Assembly (NCBI GenBank): GCA_030512335.1
Contig: JAULSU010000005.1
Span: 1,550,001-1,614,000, forward strand
DNA length: 64,000 nt
Reading direction: 5' to 3'
Source of the DNA: Immersiella caudata
Taxonomy: Eukaryota; Ascomycota; Sordariomycetes; Sordariales; Lasiosphaeriaceae
The translations under genes and the position numbers were made by a program. Shown here piece by piece: positions 33,602 through 43,491 of the stretch. The notes under the pieces were generated by a model. That model was given only the letters and a program-made list of their open reading frames with translations, was not told the DNA's origin and searched no databases. The first letter of the stretch is position 1, and every line of letters begins with the position of its first letter.

Positions 33602-36040
33602 ATGGCGGCTAGTAACTCTAGAAAGCGGAAGGCAGATTTCGACGTCGACGACCTTCCTCCCAACAGAGCGCGACTTGTCTTGCCCAGTCAGCACATTCGC
33701 CGAACCGCCTACGAAGAGAGCAATCATGTCAAAGCTCTCCTCCCCACAGCCAAAAAAGATCCGCGGCATCAACTCACTCCCGAGCGAGATTCTCGTGCAA
33801 ATCGCAGAGAACCTCGTTCCCGAACCTGTCACGCGAGGCCTCCACGATACGACGCCGCTCCGCACCAGCAGCGACCCGAAATGGAACAACTTTTTCGCCA
33901 GGCAGAAAGATCTCAAGAATCTCTGTCTTGTCAACAGACAATTCAACGAGGTTGCTAGCCCAATTGGTTTTCCGCAATATCTTGCTGTCGCGACCGTCCA
34001 GTATCCGCCGTCTTTTCCAACGCATCGGCGAGATGCCGTCCCTGGGCTCCAAGGTTCAACATATCAACTGCGCCATAAACCTCGAAGACGAAACCACCAC
34101 AGAGAAAGTTTCGGAGTTGAAGGACTGGAAGGGCATGCACGAGGTATGGTGCAAGGCCGGTCTAGGACGATTCCCCTTCCCATCCGTAGTCTTCGCCTCA
34201 CTTCTTACCTACACACCAAGGCTCGAGACGCTCAGCTTTGTGTTAGGCGTGGAAAGTTCGATCTTTGGAGAGCCCGGAGAGTCGAAATTATGGAAATGGT
34301 TATTCAAAGAGGACAGGCTCCGTGGTTCTGAACAAAGCGGCGCCAGCCCCCAGTGTTGCTCCTGGCGCTAGTGCCAGCCCAGGAACAGCTGCAGATGGCC
34401 CCTTGCTGGCCACCTCCGCTTCTTTGACGAGCCACAGTTGGACTGAAGCTTGACAATGAGGATGGTGGCGTCTGGGGCAAAGTTCATCTCGACATCATCC
34501 CCCGCGCGAACTTGGCAAGGAATCTGGCTGTTTTGCAGCGCTATAGTCTGGAAGGCGATGCTCTCAAGCTGATTGCCCAAGACGGGAGTCTTGTCCCCCT
34601 AACTGCAGATGACTTTCCGGATTCTCTGACTATGCCAACTACCGCAACTTCGTTGATGTATTGAACTCGACGCCCCGTGCCATCAATGGAGGGAGCAGCG
34701 TTAGCGCTTACTTCAACGGGCGAGAGATTTTGACTTCTGGTTGCGGCGATGAAGTAGTCACGAGTGGCCAAGAACCAGCAGCCCCGTGGGAACTCTACGA
34801 CATGGCTTACAGCCCGCTTCTCACGTTTCGCATGGACAGCGGCGAGCGATGGGCGTTGCGAGACGAGCTCGCTCGTACTTTGGATGCTTCCCTTCCAGAG
34901 TGCAGGGATTGCTTGTTTATTCAGCGCAAAACCGTGATTTTCGACATGAATGACCTCTTTGCATTCAACGCAGTTGAGTCATGGGCGCTATTTGGCCACG
35001 GAAAGAGCCACCTCACAAACATCAAGGGCTTCGACATTGCCGCCACGCAAGACGTGAGAGACGACGGCGACTCAACCACTCTGGGCACATATACCTTGTG
35101 GGCCAAGCTAATCCTCGTGACTCGCCACGTCTCACCGAAGAGTTTCCGATTGCTTCTACGAGCCCCGACACGGACGACTGCATGGCTTTTTGCATGGCGC
35201 TTGGCAGAGGTTCGCGTGATTCTTCGCCAGGCCAAGAGAATGATGAAGATGGAGGAACCCACCATCAGTATGGAAGGGCTATTTGGGCCAATAACACAGC
35301 TAAGCCCAATCTTTGGTGTGGCGGGTTTCCTTGAGGTGGACGATGATACGGGCATCTGGTACAACACCGAACCTGCGGAGTCGAATCAGCCTGTGCCGCC
35401 CGAAACCATTGAAACCGCCGTCAGCGCGCTCCCCGCAAGTGCTCGGACATTGACAATCATGGACTGGTTTGACCAGTACTCGAACCCCGAGAAGTTGCTC
35501 CCGATCCAAGCCATGGATCCGGACGACAACGGCCAGGGCCAGCTTGATTCGGGGGAAGGCCACGATGAGAACCAAACCGGCGCTGCCCAACGTCTCGAAG
35601 CCTTGTATGAGGCACTCATGGCTGCCCTTGGCAAACTCGCGCCGGTTCTAGCAAAGGACACCAAGGCCAAAACGGTGATCTTTTGAGCACACAGATGGAA
35701 TGTGCGGAAGTTCGACATCATTCTTCCGACATGGTGCCAAGAGATTGCTGAGGAAGTCGAGGTCGTGGCGGACAATGCCGCAGTGCAGACAAAGGGAGGG
35801 CCCGCGACTACAAAGAAGGTCAAGCCTTTGACAAACCTTCAAAAGCTGGTGGAGCTGTACGAGACATTGGCCTGGAGTTTAGAATTGAGAGAGAATCAGG
35901 GGGGGGGGATGTTTCGCGAGTCTAGAGACATCACTGGCAAAGGGGCTTGGGAAATGGTACCCGGAATTCAGGAGTACATTCAGGAGTACATTCGGGAGTA
36001 CATTCAGGAGTGTGGAACTTGTGGCGGAGCGCTTCATTGA
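33602..36040 (+). pseudogene. F-box-like family copy 3, multiply disrupted
   Basis: Family text runs over the whole length but in changing frames. The Met at 33602 (MAASNSRKRKADFDVDDLPP) begins the N-terminus. A shift at an A6 run (33752-33757) leads to the F-box (SLPSEILVQIAENLVPEPV). A second shift near 33960 (CCAATTGG where one base fewer is expected) leads to VFRNILLSRPSSIRRLFQRI. Further shifts lie near 34330-34400 and 34620-34630. TGA occurs at 34425-34427 (WPPPLL then stop) and at 35684-35686, where the intact copy has Trp (VIF-stop-AHRWN against TFWIHKWN). The largest surviving block is 34661-35683. It ends in a 12-bp tandem repeat. No functional product is expected. Confidence 0.8.
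35968..36015 (+). repeat. 12-bp tandem repeat, four copies
   Basis: TTCAGGAGTACA is repeated four times with two changed units (TTCGGGAGTACA, TTCAGGAGTGTG). In the decayed F-box frame it encodes repeated YIQE. An 18-bp piece of it (GGAGTACATTCAGGAGTG) recurs at 36219-36236. Confidence 0.9.
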
Positions 36041-36829
36041 GCTTGCGAGCAGTGGAAGTGCAGTTGCAAAGTGCCTTGCCATTTTGGAAGTGAGGTCAGG
36101 AGCTAGGCTCCAATAAGTACAAAAGAAACGGCCCTGTTGGACCCAGAGCGCAGGGTCGATGGAACCCCTGCTCGCGGTGGCTCGGCTTGGCGCCAAGCCA
36201 CCCCCCAGATTTTGACAAGGAGTACATTCAGGAGTGAAATGGCAAGGAGCTGAGAGCTATCGCTGATAGACAGCTATGTATTCGGAGTAAGTTTGTAGAT
36301 ATACACCTTTTGTTGTGATCTTCTTCTGGAGAATGTATATTCACTCCATGGCCTTTGTCCATTTGCACCATACGCACACATATATGTGGGTTTAAAAGGC
36401 GTCCAAGTCAGATAAAGAGGCATCCGGGCTACCCATGGGAGGTATTTGGGTTATCCAAACAGGCAATTAGGCTATCTAAAGTGGTATCAGGGTTATAAAA
36501 AGAGGCGATTTAGCTAATGAATACCCTTTGTTCCCTAGTTTGATAGAGGCTTTGAAGTTAGGGGCTATGTGCGGGGTACTATAATGCAAACAGACGCTCT
36601 CTTCTTTTGACTCGTGAACTTTCTACGAGAACATCTCGGCGGGCAGTCTCACGGCTGCAGGGAAACTGAAGCACTCGATTGGATGCGTGGGCAAACCATC
36701 ATGCATTGAGGCCTACCATGCGGCGGCCTGGAACATTACCCCACTTTTGACGACGTCGAAGTCTCTTCCACTTTTTTTTAAACTCAACTTCGCAGGTTCT
36801 CCCTTTCGTGAAGGACACTGGTCGTCCAA
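36041..36829. other. Intergenic with palindrome and degenerate tandem repeats
   Basis: About 790 bp between F-box copy 3 and the deaminase gene. It contains the perfect 16-bp palindrome GGCTTGGCGCCAAGCC (36184-36199), a second copy of the 18-bp repeat (36219-36236) and a 21-bp tandem array (36398-36520). No coding frame is supported. Confidence 0.6.
36398..36520 (+). repeat. Degenerate 21-bp tandem array, about six units
   Basis: Units begin at 36398, 36419, 36441, 36462, 36483 and 36504, so spacing is 21, 22, 21, 21 and 21 bp. Each starts GG(C/T), and most share a GGGYTAYC-like core (GGGCTACC, GGGTTATCC, AGGCTATC, GGGTTATAA). Units are diverged but keep the period, two helical turns of DNA. 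It lies about 310 bp upstream of the deaminase start, so it could be promoter-linked protein-binding sites or an old minisatellite. Confidence 0.6.
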
Positions 36830-38866
36830 ATGGCCACTCCCGCAGTCGCGTGTGGGGAAAGCATTGCCCTCCTCTCGCTTTTGCACTCGGTCCCTGTTCC
36901 CCCGTCAAAGAACCACTGGGATCCTGCAAACACTACCCGAGGAGGTTACACGCTGCCCTTCAAAAGAGAGCGACGCCTGGTTGGCATTCTTGGTTTTTTG
37001 TCGAGCATCAGCGACGACCCCGATCACGTCACTGCCGTCTGTGTCGAAGAGAACTCGCACGGCGAGTCTTTGGATGTGCTTCTCGCTATTAATAGGGGTA
37101 AACCGGGCGGTCTCACCCAAGTTTCGAGGAAGCTGGAGGAGGGGTTTGGGCAGATTTTTAGAGAGCTCTTTCAGTCAGTGGAAGGTACAAGCGCGAAATT
37201 CGGTCTAGGTGATGCGTGCTGACTCAGTCAAGACCGCGGTAGAACGGTAGAGGAGAGGGTATTCAGCGCCATCATTGTAATGTGCTCGCAGCGGATTCTC
37301 TGTCGGCTGGGGCTCATTCGCAAGGCCCGGGGGACTACGAGGCAGCCTATAAAGGCGACGTTGCAAGAGGCCATTTATTGCCTCGGCGAGCTTCCAACAC
37401 AGCCTGACACCACCGCCCTATTCGTTGAAAAGGCCAGGGAGGTGATGAAGCGATCCGACGCCTGGACGAGGCACCAAACGACAGCGCGGTTGGGAGATCT
37501 GGTCGAAGCCATTCATCACCTGTGGCAAGTTGCAGATTTGCGCTCATTGATGGACACGATCTCGAACCGTCTCATGGATCCCAGTTCCAGGAGGAGCATG
37601 TGCAATGTGGTCAGCAAAGTCGCAAGGTATCGAGAAGCAGCCCGGTTTCTGTCCCGTACGGCTAAAAAGTATCCATTGGTCAGGCGGATGAAGTTCGTCC
37701 TGGCCAAACTGCCCCCCGAATTCTTCCTCAGAGCATCGACAGGCCCACACTCTCCACAGCTCGAATTCAAGGTTTCCCGATTAACTCCAGGCAATCGACA
37801 GGAACTCGACCTCGAACGCATCTATCACTTGCTTGAAACCGATGCAGATACGGCGAACCGCCGGTTTTGCGAACAGACGGCAAAAACCATGGAGGAATCC
37901 AAAATCCACGCGGAAATCCAACTCTTTTTCTACTGCGAGCTCAGAAATTCCAGGCGAATGCCTCGGGTTATCTGTGCGAGTAAGGATGCGTGCTATCTGT
38001 GCAACTTGTTCATTGGGATGCATGGGAAGATACACGTTCCCAGATCACACGGGAAACTCTACCCTGCGTGGAGGCTACCTCAAATGGCGAAATCGAGCTT
38101 TCAAATGCGGTTTAACCGGGCTTTGGACGAAAAGCTAAGGGAGAGTTTGTCGCTGCTTGTGTCGAGAGCTGCGAAAATGAGGTATCCTGATCCGAACGAG
38201 AGTACACTCTTGACACTACCCTGGTCGGCGTCAACGTTACGGGGTGTACCGCCGGTCGTAGCAAACCTCGAGCCAGACATTCCAGTCGAAGAAACACCTT
38301 TGCAGCAGCCTGCAGTTACGGATTCACCTAAGGACCACACCCCTCAGACATCCTCTACACCGCACAGTGAAGAGCTAGAAGTGGCCATTGGAGTTAAAAG
38401 TGCGCGAGAAGAAGCCCAACCTGACCCAAAGGCTTCGTCGCATGACGCGGAGAGCACAGGCCAACTAACAATCTCACCTCCATCGAAACAAGAGGAGGCA
38501 TCAACATCCACTCGGCCGTTCCAAGATCTTCAAGACAACGAATTAGTCCAGGGGCAAGTCTTACGCAGCAATCTCAAAGTCAACGGCGTATCACCCTTGT
38601 ACGATGCCGGTCTTATTAGAGTGCGAGTTGAATACGCTGGGACCATGGAAGGCCCAACGGCGACATCAGCAGAGCTTGAGTTCGGTGTAGAATGGTTGAG
38701 TGAGAAAGATGCAGAGGTTGCATGGAGAGGAGAGAGTGTTTCTGTCATTGACGCGGCATCGCTGGTAGGCGAGGTTTCTCTTGTCCTTCCTGACTCAAAT
38801 TGCCTTTATATCGGCGCTTGGAGATGCGTGATGAAGGTCAGAGTCCATCGGGTTGATGGCGGTTAG
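36830..38866 (+). CDS. OTT_1508-like nucleic-acid/nucleotide deaminase family protein
   Basis: Exons 36830-37184 and 37233-38866 give 662 residues. The 48-nt intron is in frame and removes a TGA; its branch site GCTGAC is good, while donor GTACAA and acceptor AAG are weak. The frame is open on both sides (RGRTVEERVFSAIIVMCSQR after the stop), so without splicing the gene would be cut by one nonsense codon. Residues about 340-410 carry the deaminase zinc site: HAE (His344) in IHAEIQLFFYCEL and CxxC (Cys372, Cys375) in KDACYLCNLFIGMHGK, followed by PRSHGKLYPAWRLP, typical of the fungal OTT_1508-like branch of the cytidine-deaminase superfamily. Residues about 430-560 are low in complexity, then comes a beta-rich C-terminal part. 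Substrate is unknown; the family has been linked to conflict systems on comparative grounds. Confidence 0.8.
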
Positions 38867-39136
38867 GGGGTGCAATGAGGTCGAGGTCATACCACCACGC
38901 AGTTCCATTTCTGGCCAACTAGATGCACACGATTTTGTCGATATTAGCGGCTGGAATCATTCGCTTGGAGAACTGGGACTTCGCTTACGGCCTTGATATC
39001 GCTAAATGGCTTGCCAAAAGAAAACTGCCACCATCGCAGGCACCTGATCCTAAAACTTGTAAACTCGCACTCCCCACCCAGAACCTCCCCAACTCTCCCT
39101 CTCTCACCAATTCCCCCCTCACGACACATCATCAAC

Positions 39137-39548
39137 ATGAAACTTAACACTTACGTCCTACTCTCCCTCTTCGCGCCCCTCGTCCACGCCGGAGTGGGCG
39201 ACAAATGCGGCACCACTCCACAAAGGGGCTACTGCCACGACTTGAACAAAGGGGCCTGCAAGGGCACCATCTCCCATGGGGATTGCCCCTGGGACGGCAA
39301 CAATGTCAAGTGTTGCCAGCAGGTTACGCGGTGCTATGGGGACCTGCAAGCTACATTTTGCAGCTGGCCTGAGGGCTGTGGTGCAGGGTCTACGCGGTTG
39401 ACTGGTGAGTTTGTTTAGATCCCCGATGCATGGTTTCCCAGACGCGTGGTTTTGTGGGTAGTAACTGATGGAAAGACAAACAGGACTCTGCCCCGGCCCG
39501 AATGACTTCAAGTGTTGTGTCAATGACAATCTTTTCGGGTTTGAGTAG
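39137..39548 (+). CDS. Small secreted cysteine-rich protein, effector candidate
   Basis: Exons 39137-39404 and 39484-39548, with a 79-nt GTGAGT...CAG intron, give 110 residues. The signal peptide is clear (MKLNTYVLLSLFAPLVHA). The mature part of about 92 residues has 12 cysteines, an even number that fits six disulphides. A CPxxxNxxKCC-type motif occurs twice (CPWDGNNVKCC and CPGPNDFKCC), which suggests an internal duplication; similar motifs occur in fungal secreted proteins, alone or next to wall-active domains. A short CT-rich leader precedes the ATG. Size, secretion and cysteines fit an apoplastic effector or wall-associated peptide; no specific function can be given. Confidence 0.8.
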
Positions 39549-40057
39549 GACAGGGGAAGGGGCCATGTGAGTTATATGATGGAAATAATCTACCGCGTGT
39601 GGAGTGTAAGACGGGATGTCTAACAGCCCGATTTCTAGGTTCTTCCTGGTTTTGAGGCATGATTATTTTGCATTTGTTTGAATTTAGCCAGAGTGGACGA
39701 CACAGACAAGTAATTGCTCGAGGTCGTTTGTATGCAACCATTCGGACATAGTTTCAGCCCTGGGCGAGGTCTGAAAACAGCGTGGTAGCGGGTTGCTCGG
39801 TGCATCTTGACAGCCCTTGCTTCAAAGGTCAGTCGTATGGGGCTCTTATCGGGGATGAAGGTAACTAGGTTGCAACAGCACGGTGAAAGCTTTCATGGTG
39901 TGTGCAACATCTTGCCGCAGGGGCTGACATTCCATTTCGTGTGACATGCCTATCGAAGCTCAATTAACCCGAAATCGGAAGCCCCGCCGTGAGTTTGGAA
40001 AGGGAAAGAGAGAGAGAGAGGGAGGGAGAGAAATAGCGAGGAGGAGACAGTGGTCGA
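39549..40057. other. Intergenic between convergent genes
   Basis: About 510 bp between the stop of the secreted protein and that of the methyltransferase. It holds a GA-rich microsatellite at about 40001-40031 and otherwise only 3' UTR-like sequence. Confidence 0.5.
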
Positions 40058-41023
40058 TCAAAAATCCATCCTCAGATCCCCCGACATGGTACTCAACCCC
40101 GGAATCCAACTCCAAACCCAGGCTAGGATGCGATACTTCCAAGGCAAGATATAGTTACCCTCCCTCTGCCAAAGACGCACCTGGTCTCTCAACTTCAACT
40201 TCTCATGCAACACAACAATCTCCGTCTCAGCATGATCCACCGCCGACACCATGATAGCGCCCGTCCGATGTATGGCTGTCGCCCTCTTCTGCCTGGCGAT
40301 GAACTTCCTTCCCAGGACATCTGCAATGATCTGTCCCTTCGGGAAACGATCACAGATCCGCTTGATCAACCTCTCCACCTCTTTCCGTTCTAAATACATC
40401 AAAAGCCCCTCCATAATAACAAGCGTTGGACGGTCTGCGGGTATCTCGTCCTCTAGCCACTTTTTATCCGTCACGTCCTTGGCAAGCAGCGTGTACTCCC
40501 TCCCATTCTCCTCCACCGGTCGAGGCATAGCCATCTCCCTCACCTTCACCACCTCGGGCAAATCCACATCAATCCATCCCACCTTCCATCCATCCCCCAT
40601 CCCACGCGCAACTTCCCGCCCATCTTCACTTCCAAAGCACCCAACCCTGAAACATCGACTATCCAACCCGCAAGCGAGATGCAACACCGTGACTCCTTCC
40701 TCCTTGCCGGCATGCTCAGCGAGAAACTCGCAAGTCCAATCATCAAACTGCTTCGCGCGCAACAAGACGAACTCGATACGGTCGATTCGTTCTTTAGCGG
40801 GCGAGTAATCGAGCTTGTCGAGCACGGGTTGGGCCCAGACGTCGTTGAGGTATTGGGATGTGGAGGATGAGGGTGCTGCGTCTTGGGCGCGCATTGTTAG
40901 GGTTGCTAGCATCGTTTCGGGGATGCCCTTGAACGGGATTTGGATTTTGCTGGTAGTTGAGGTTAGAGAAGGCGGGGGTGAGTCGTTGGGTTCATTGTTG
41001 TTGGGGGATGTGAGGAGAGCCAT
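40058..41023 (-). CDS. Leucine carboxyl methyltransferase-family (TcmP/LCM-like) methyltransferase
   Basis: A 321-residue single-exon protein. The class-I SAM fold of the LCM family is visible: an N-terminal substrate-side helix set (MLATLTMRAQDAAPSSSTSQ, RIEFVLLRAKQFDDW), SAM motif I VLHLACGLDSRCFRV, the acidic loop IDVDLPEVVKVRE, and the family marker IMEGLLMYLERKEVERL. True Ppm1/LCMT1, which methylates PP2A, has a different N-terminus, so this is more like TcmP-type O-methyltransferases found with fungal and bacterial secondary metabolism. No biosynthetic core gene lies nearby. The first 28 residues are rich in Ser/Thr/Pro/Asn and probably disordered. The methyl acceptor is unknown. Confidence 0.82.
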   Translation of the reverse strand: MALLTSPNNNEPNDSPPPSLTSTTSKIQIPFKGIPETMLATLTMRAQDAAPSSSTSQYLNDVWAQPVLDKLDYSPAKERIDRIEFVLLRAKQFDDWTCEFLAEHAGKEEGVTVLHLACGLDSRCFRVGCFGSEDGREVARGMGDGWKVGWIDVDLPEVVKVREMAMPRPVEENGREYTLLAKDVTDKKWLEDEIPADRPTLVIMEGLLMYLERKEVERLIKRICDRFPKGQIIADVLGRKFIARQKRATAIHRTGAIMVSAVDHAETEIVVLHEKLKLRDQVRLWQREGNYILPWKYRILAWVWSWIPGLSTMSGDLRMDF

Positions 41024-43491
41024 TGTTTGACGCTCTGGAGCTGGGGGTAAAGAGGCTAAGGCAAAGGGAAGTGGTTTTGGAATCGGCCGGTAGGAAGACG
41101 GCTGCGATGCGATGAAGGTGGATTGGAGTTGGGTGACGTGGGGTAATTATTGTGAAATCGGAAAGCGCAACTGCAGCTGCGGATTCTGGAGCCGGAGTTC
41201 TCCGCTGCGAGAGCGTTTCAGCCTTCACTGCCATCCACACAAAACCCTCCACTAAATGCTCGGCGGTACCTGCTGGACACATGCAATTTGTCGAGAATGA
41301 CCGTTTGTAACCAACAGTCTCGTCGTCTGCGACGAGTCCGGGCACACAAAGTTTCCTTCTCATTCGTTATCCTGCACTGTGGCTGGTGTCCTCCGCTTCC
41401 CCTCCGCACTGAACACCTCTTGACTGGTCGAACCTTCCTGCGTTATTCGCGTTGGAGAGCGGGGCAACGCCCGCCTGCTACGGGAAATGGGTCGGTCCGC
41501 GCTGGCACAGAAAGTGAGCTGCAGAGTCGTCGCAAGTTTTTATTGGTCACGAGAGACGCGTTGGGTGCCTGACAATTGGCTTCGACTGAAGTGATATCTG
41601 GCTTCCATTTCCATAACAGCGTTCTTCTTCCGCCTCAATGTTACATTCCCACTGGCACAGCCCGGAATAGCCAGACGCTGCTGCTAGGAGTCATCCACCA
41701 GGACACCAAACGCGCAATGGGCCCGCGCATGATCTCCCTGGGTGCCGCGGCTGCTCAGTTTGCAGATTTCGGGCATCCGATGCAGCCGACGCTGGCTCAA
41801 GAGTCGCAGCCCTAGAGGCAATATCTCGAGATCTTTCCGCGTTGGTGCGGCCGACCAAAGTCCTTTCCCGTTCGACCATCTTACAGAGACGACCTTCACG
41901 AAGCTGCGATCCGAGATCAAGTCAGGTTGGGTGGGCAGTCACCGCTATTGGCTGGAAGCATTGCAAGGCACGATGATCGGTCTTTGACTTGGGGTTGTCT
42001 GGAGTACGTGCCGGAAAATCCCGCGGGCTCTCCCGGTTCTTCAACTGCGCCGCTGCCTGGGCAGCGAAATCTTGCTGGGCGCGGTGGTACTCTGCGGGTC
42101 GTGGACATTCGAGCGGATCAGGACATTCGGACCAGGGCTCCCACGGTGGCGGCAAGAGCGGAACGAGCTAGCAAGTAGAGCAGGATCAGAGAGGCCGAGG
42201 AATACGCCTGCACTTTCGGATGGAGGCAGCTCGGTTCAAGACCATGTCGCCGTGAAGAAGAAACACCACGTCTGCCAAAGCTTCCTCTACACACCCCTAC
42301 GCCGCGGAGCGGGATGGACCAAGGAGGGCGGACGGCGCTCGAGGATGAGAGCAGGGAGCTAGAGAGCTAGAGCGAATGCTGCCGTCCCGTGGTCATCACT
42401 GGGGAATGAGATGGTTGAGAGGAAGTTGCTGGGCTGCTTCAGACCTGGGCGAAACATGTGACTGGAATAGATTGCGGTGTTCTTTGCCTCTGAGGGCTGA
42501 AGAAGGAGCCCCGAGCCAGGCATGTGATCGCGCACAATGAGCAGACATGGGTGGCAACAGGAGAGCGCGCTAACACGCAGCATTCAGAATTCCACTAAAC
42601 CGTCGGGCTACCCAGAATAGAGCGAGTGAGAATCTCGACTGCCGGCATTCAGGCCTCTCCTCGCCAAACCTGAGTATCCTGCACCTCTCTCGAGCGATGC
42701 TCAACGACCACCGGAAGTAGTCTGCGAAGAACGAAACCCAAGTCATCCATTGGAGCGACCTGAACTCCTCGACCTGAACTCCCCACTTCTGTCACACGCA
42801 ATCGAGACAACCTCCCGAATTCCTGTGCTTTTTGCTCCTATGCCCTGGGCGTATTGGGAGAGACGCTAGAGCTAAATAAGCTTGAATGACGGCATAGCAT
42901 CGCAACCCCGCAACTCCTTCAGGACAGAGAGGGGCCTGAGAACGGACATGACCAATTGCAATTGCGGTCCAACGAACAACTCCTACGCTCTACACTATCT
43001 TAGGGAAAGTAAATCGCTTCGGCCGGTACCCACGCCTTCCCGAATACAAACAATATCTCCACTGACCTGCATTGCAGGTTGGGATCTAGATTCAGGCTCA
43101 GCTTGTTCTATGCCGCCACCAGCTTCTTGGAGGTGCGTCTGACCACTCAGGACAAAGGATGTGTGGCAGGGGTCGATAGCGAGCTGAACCCCCCAAGGCC
43201 CTAGACCTCTGGTGGCTGTCGACAGCTGCATCGAGGAGGTTAGCGTTGGCAGTCGAGGGACTCGGCAAACACCGGGGGACCGGAGGAAAGGGTCCTCAAC
43301 AATGAACTCGTAGCGGAATTCATGCTTGGTCAAGCATAAATATGACTCTGGGCCCCCTTAATCGCGATCACCGCCATCCCTACCATTTGCACTATCAGCC
43401 CTGAGTTTTTGTTGCCGCCTCTTCGGCTACGCTTCGGCATTCGCTCTTTGCCCACGGTCCCCCTCGAACCCTTTTCACAGCATCCATCGCA
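41024..43491. other. 2.5-kb intergenic region
   Basis: No gene could be supported. Short frames lie on both strands; the most protein-like is a minus-strand stretch near 41920-42155 (ECPDPLECPRPAEYHRAQQD), without a start, partner exon or family I recognise. The right part precedes the protease gene and should contain its promoter. Confidence 0.4.

Noticed and set aside
36000..36520. Possible CRISPR-like array
   Set aside because: Repeats are short, contiguous and degenerate without spacers, and the genome is fungal; they are ordinary tandem repeats.
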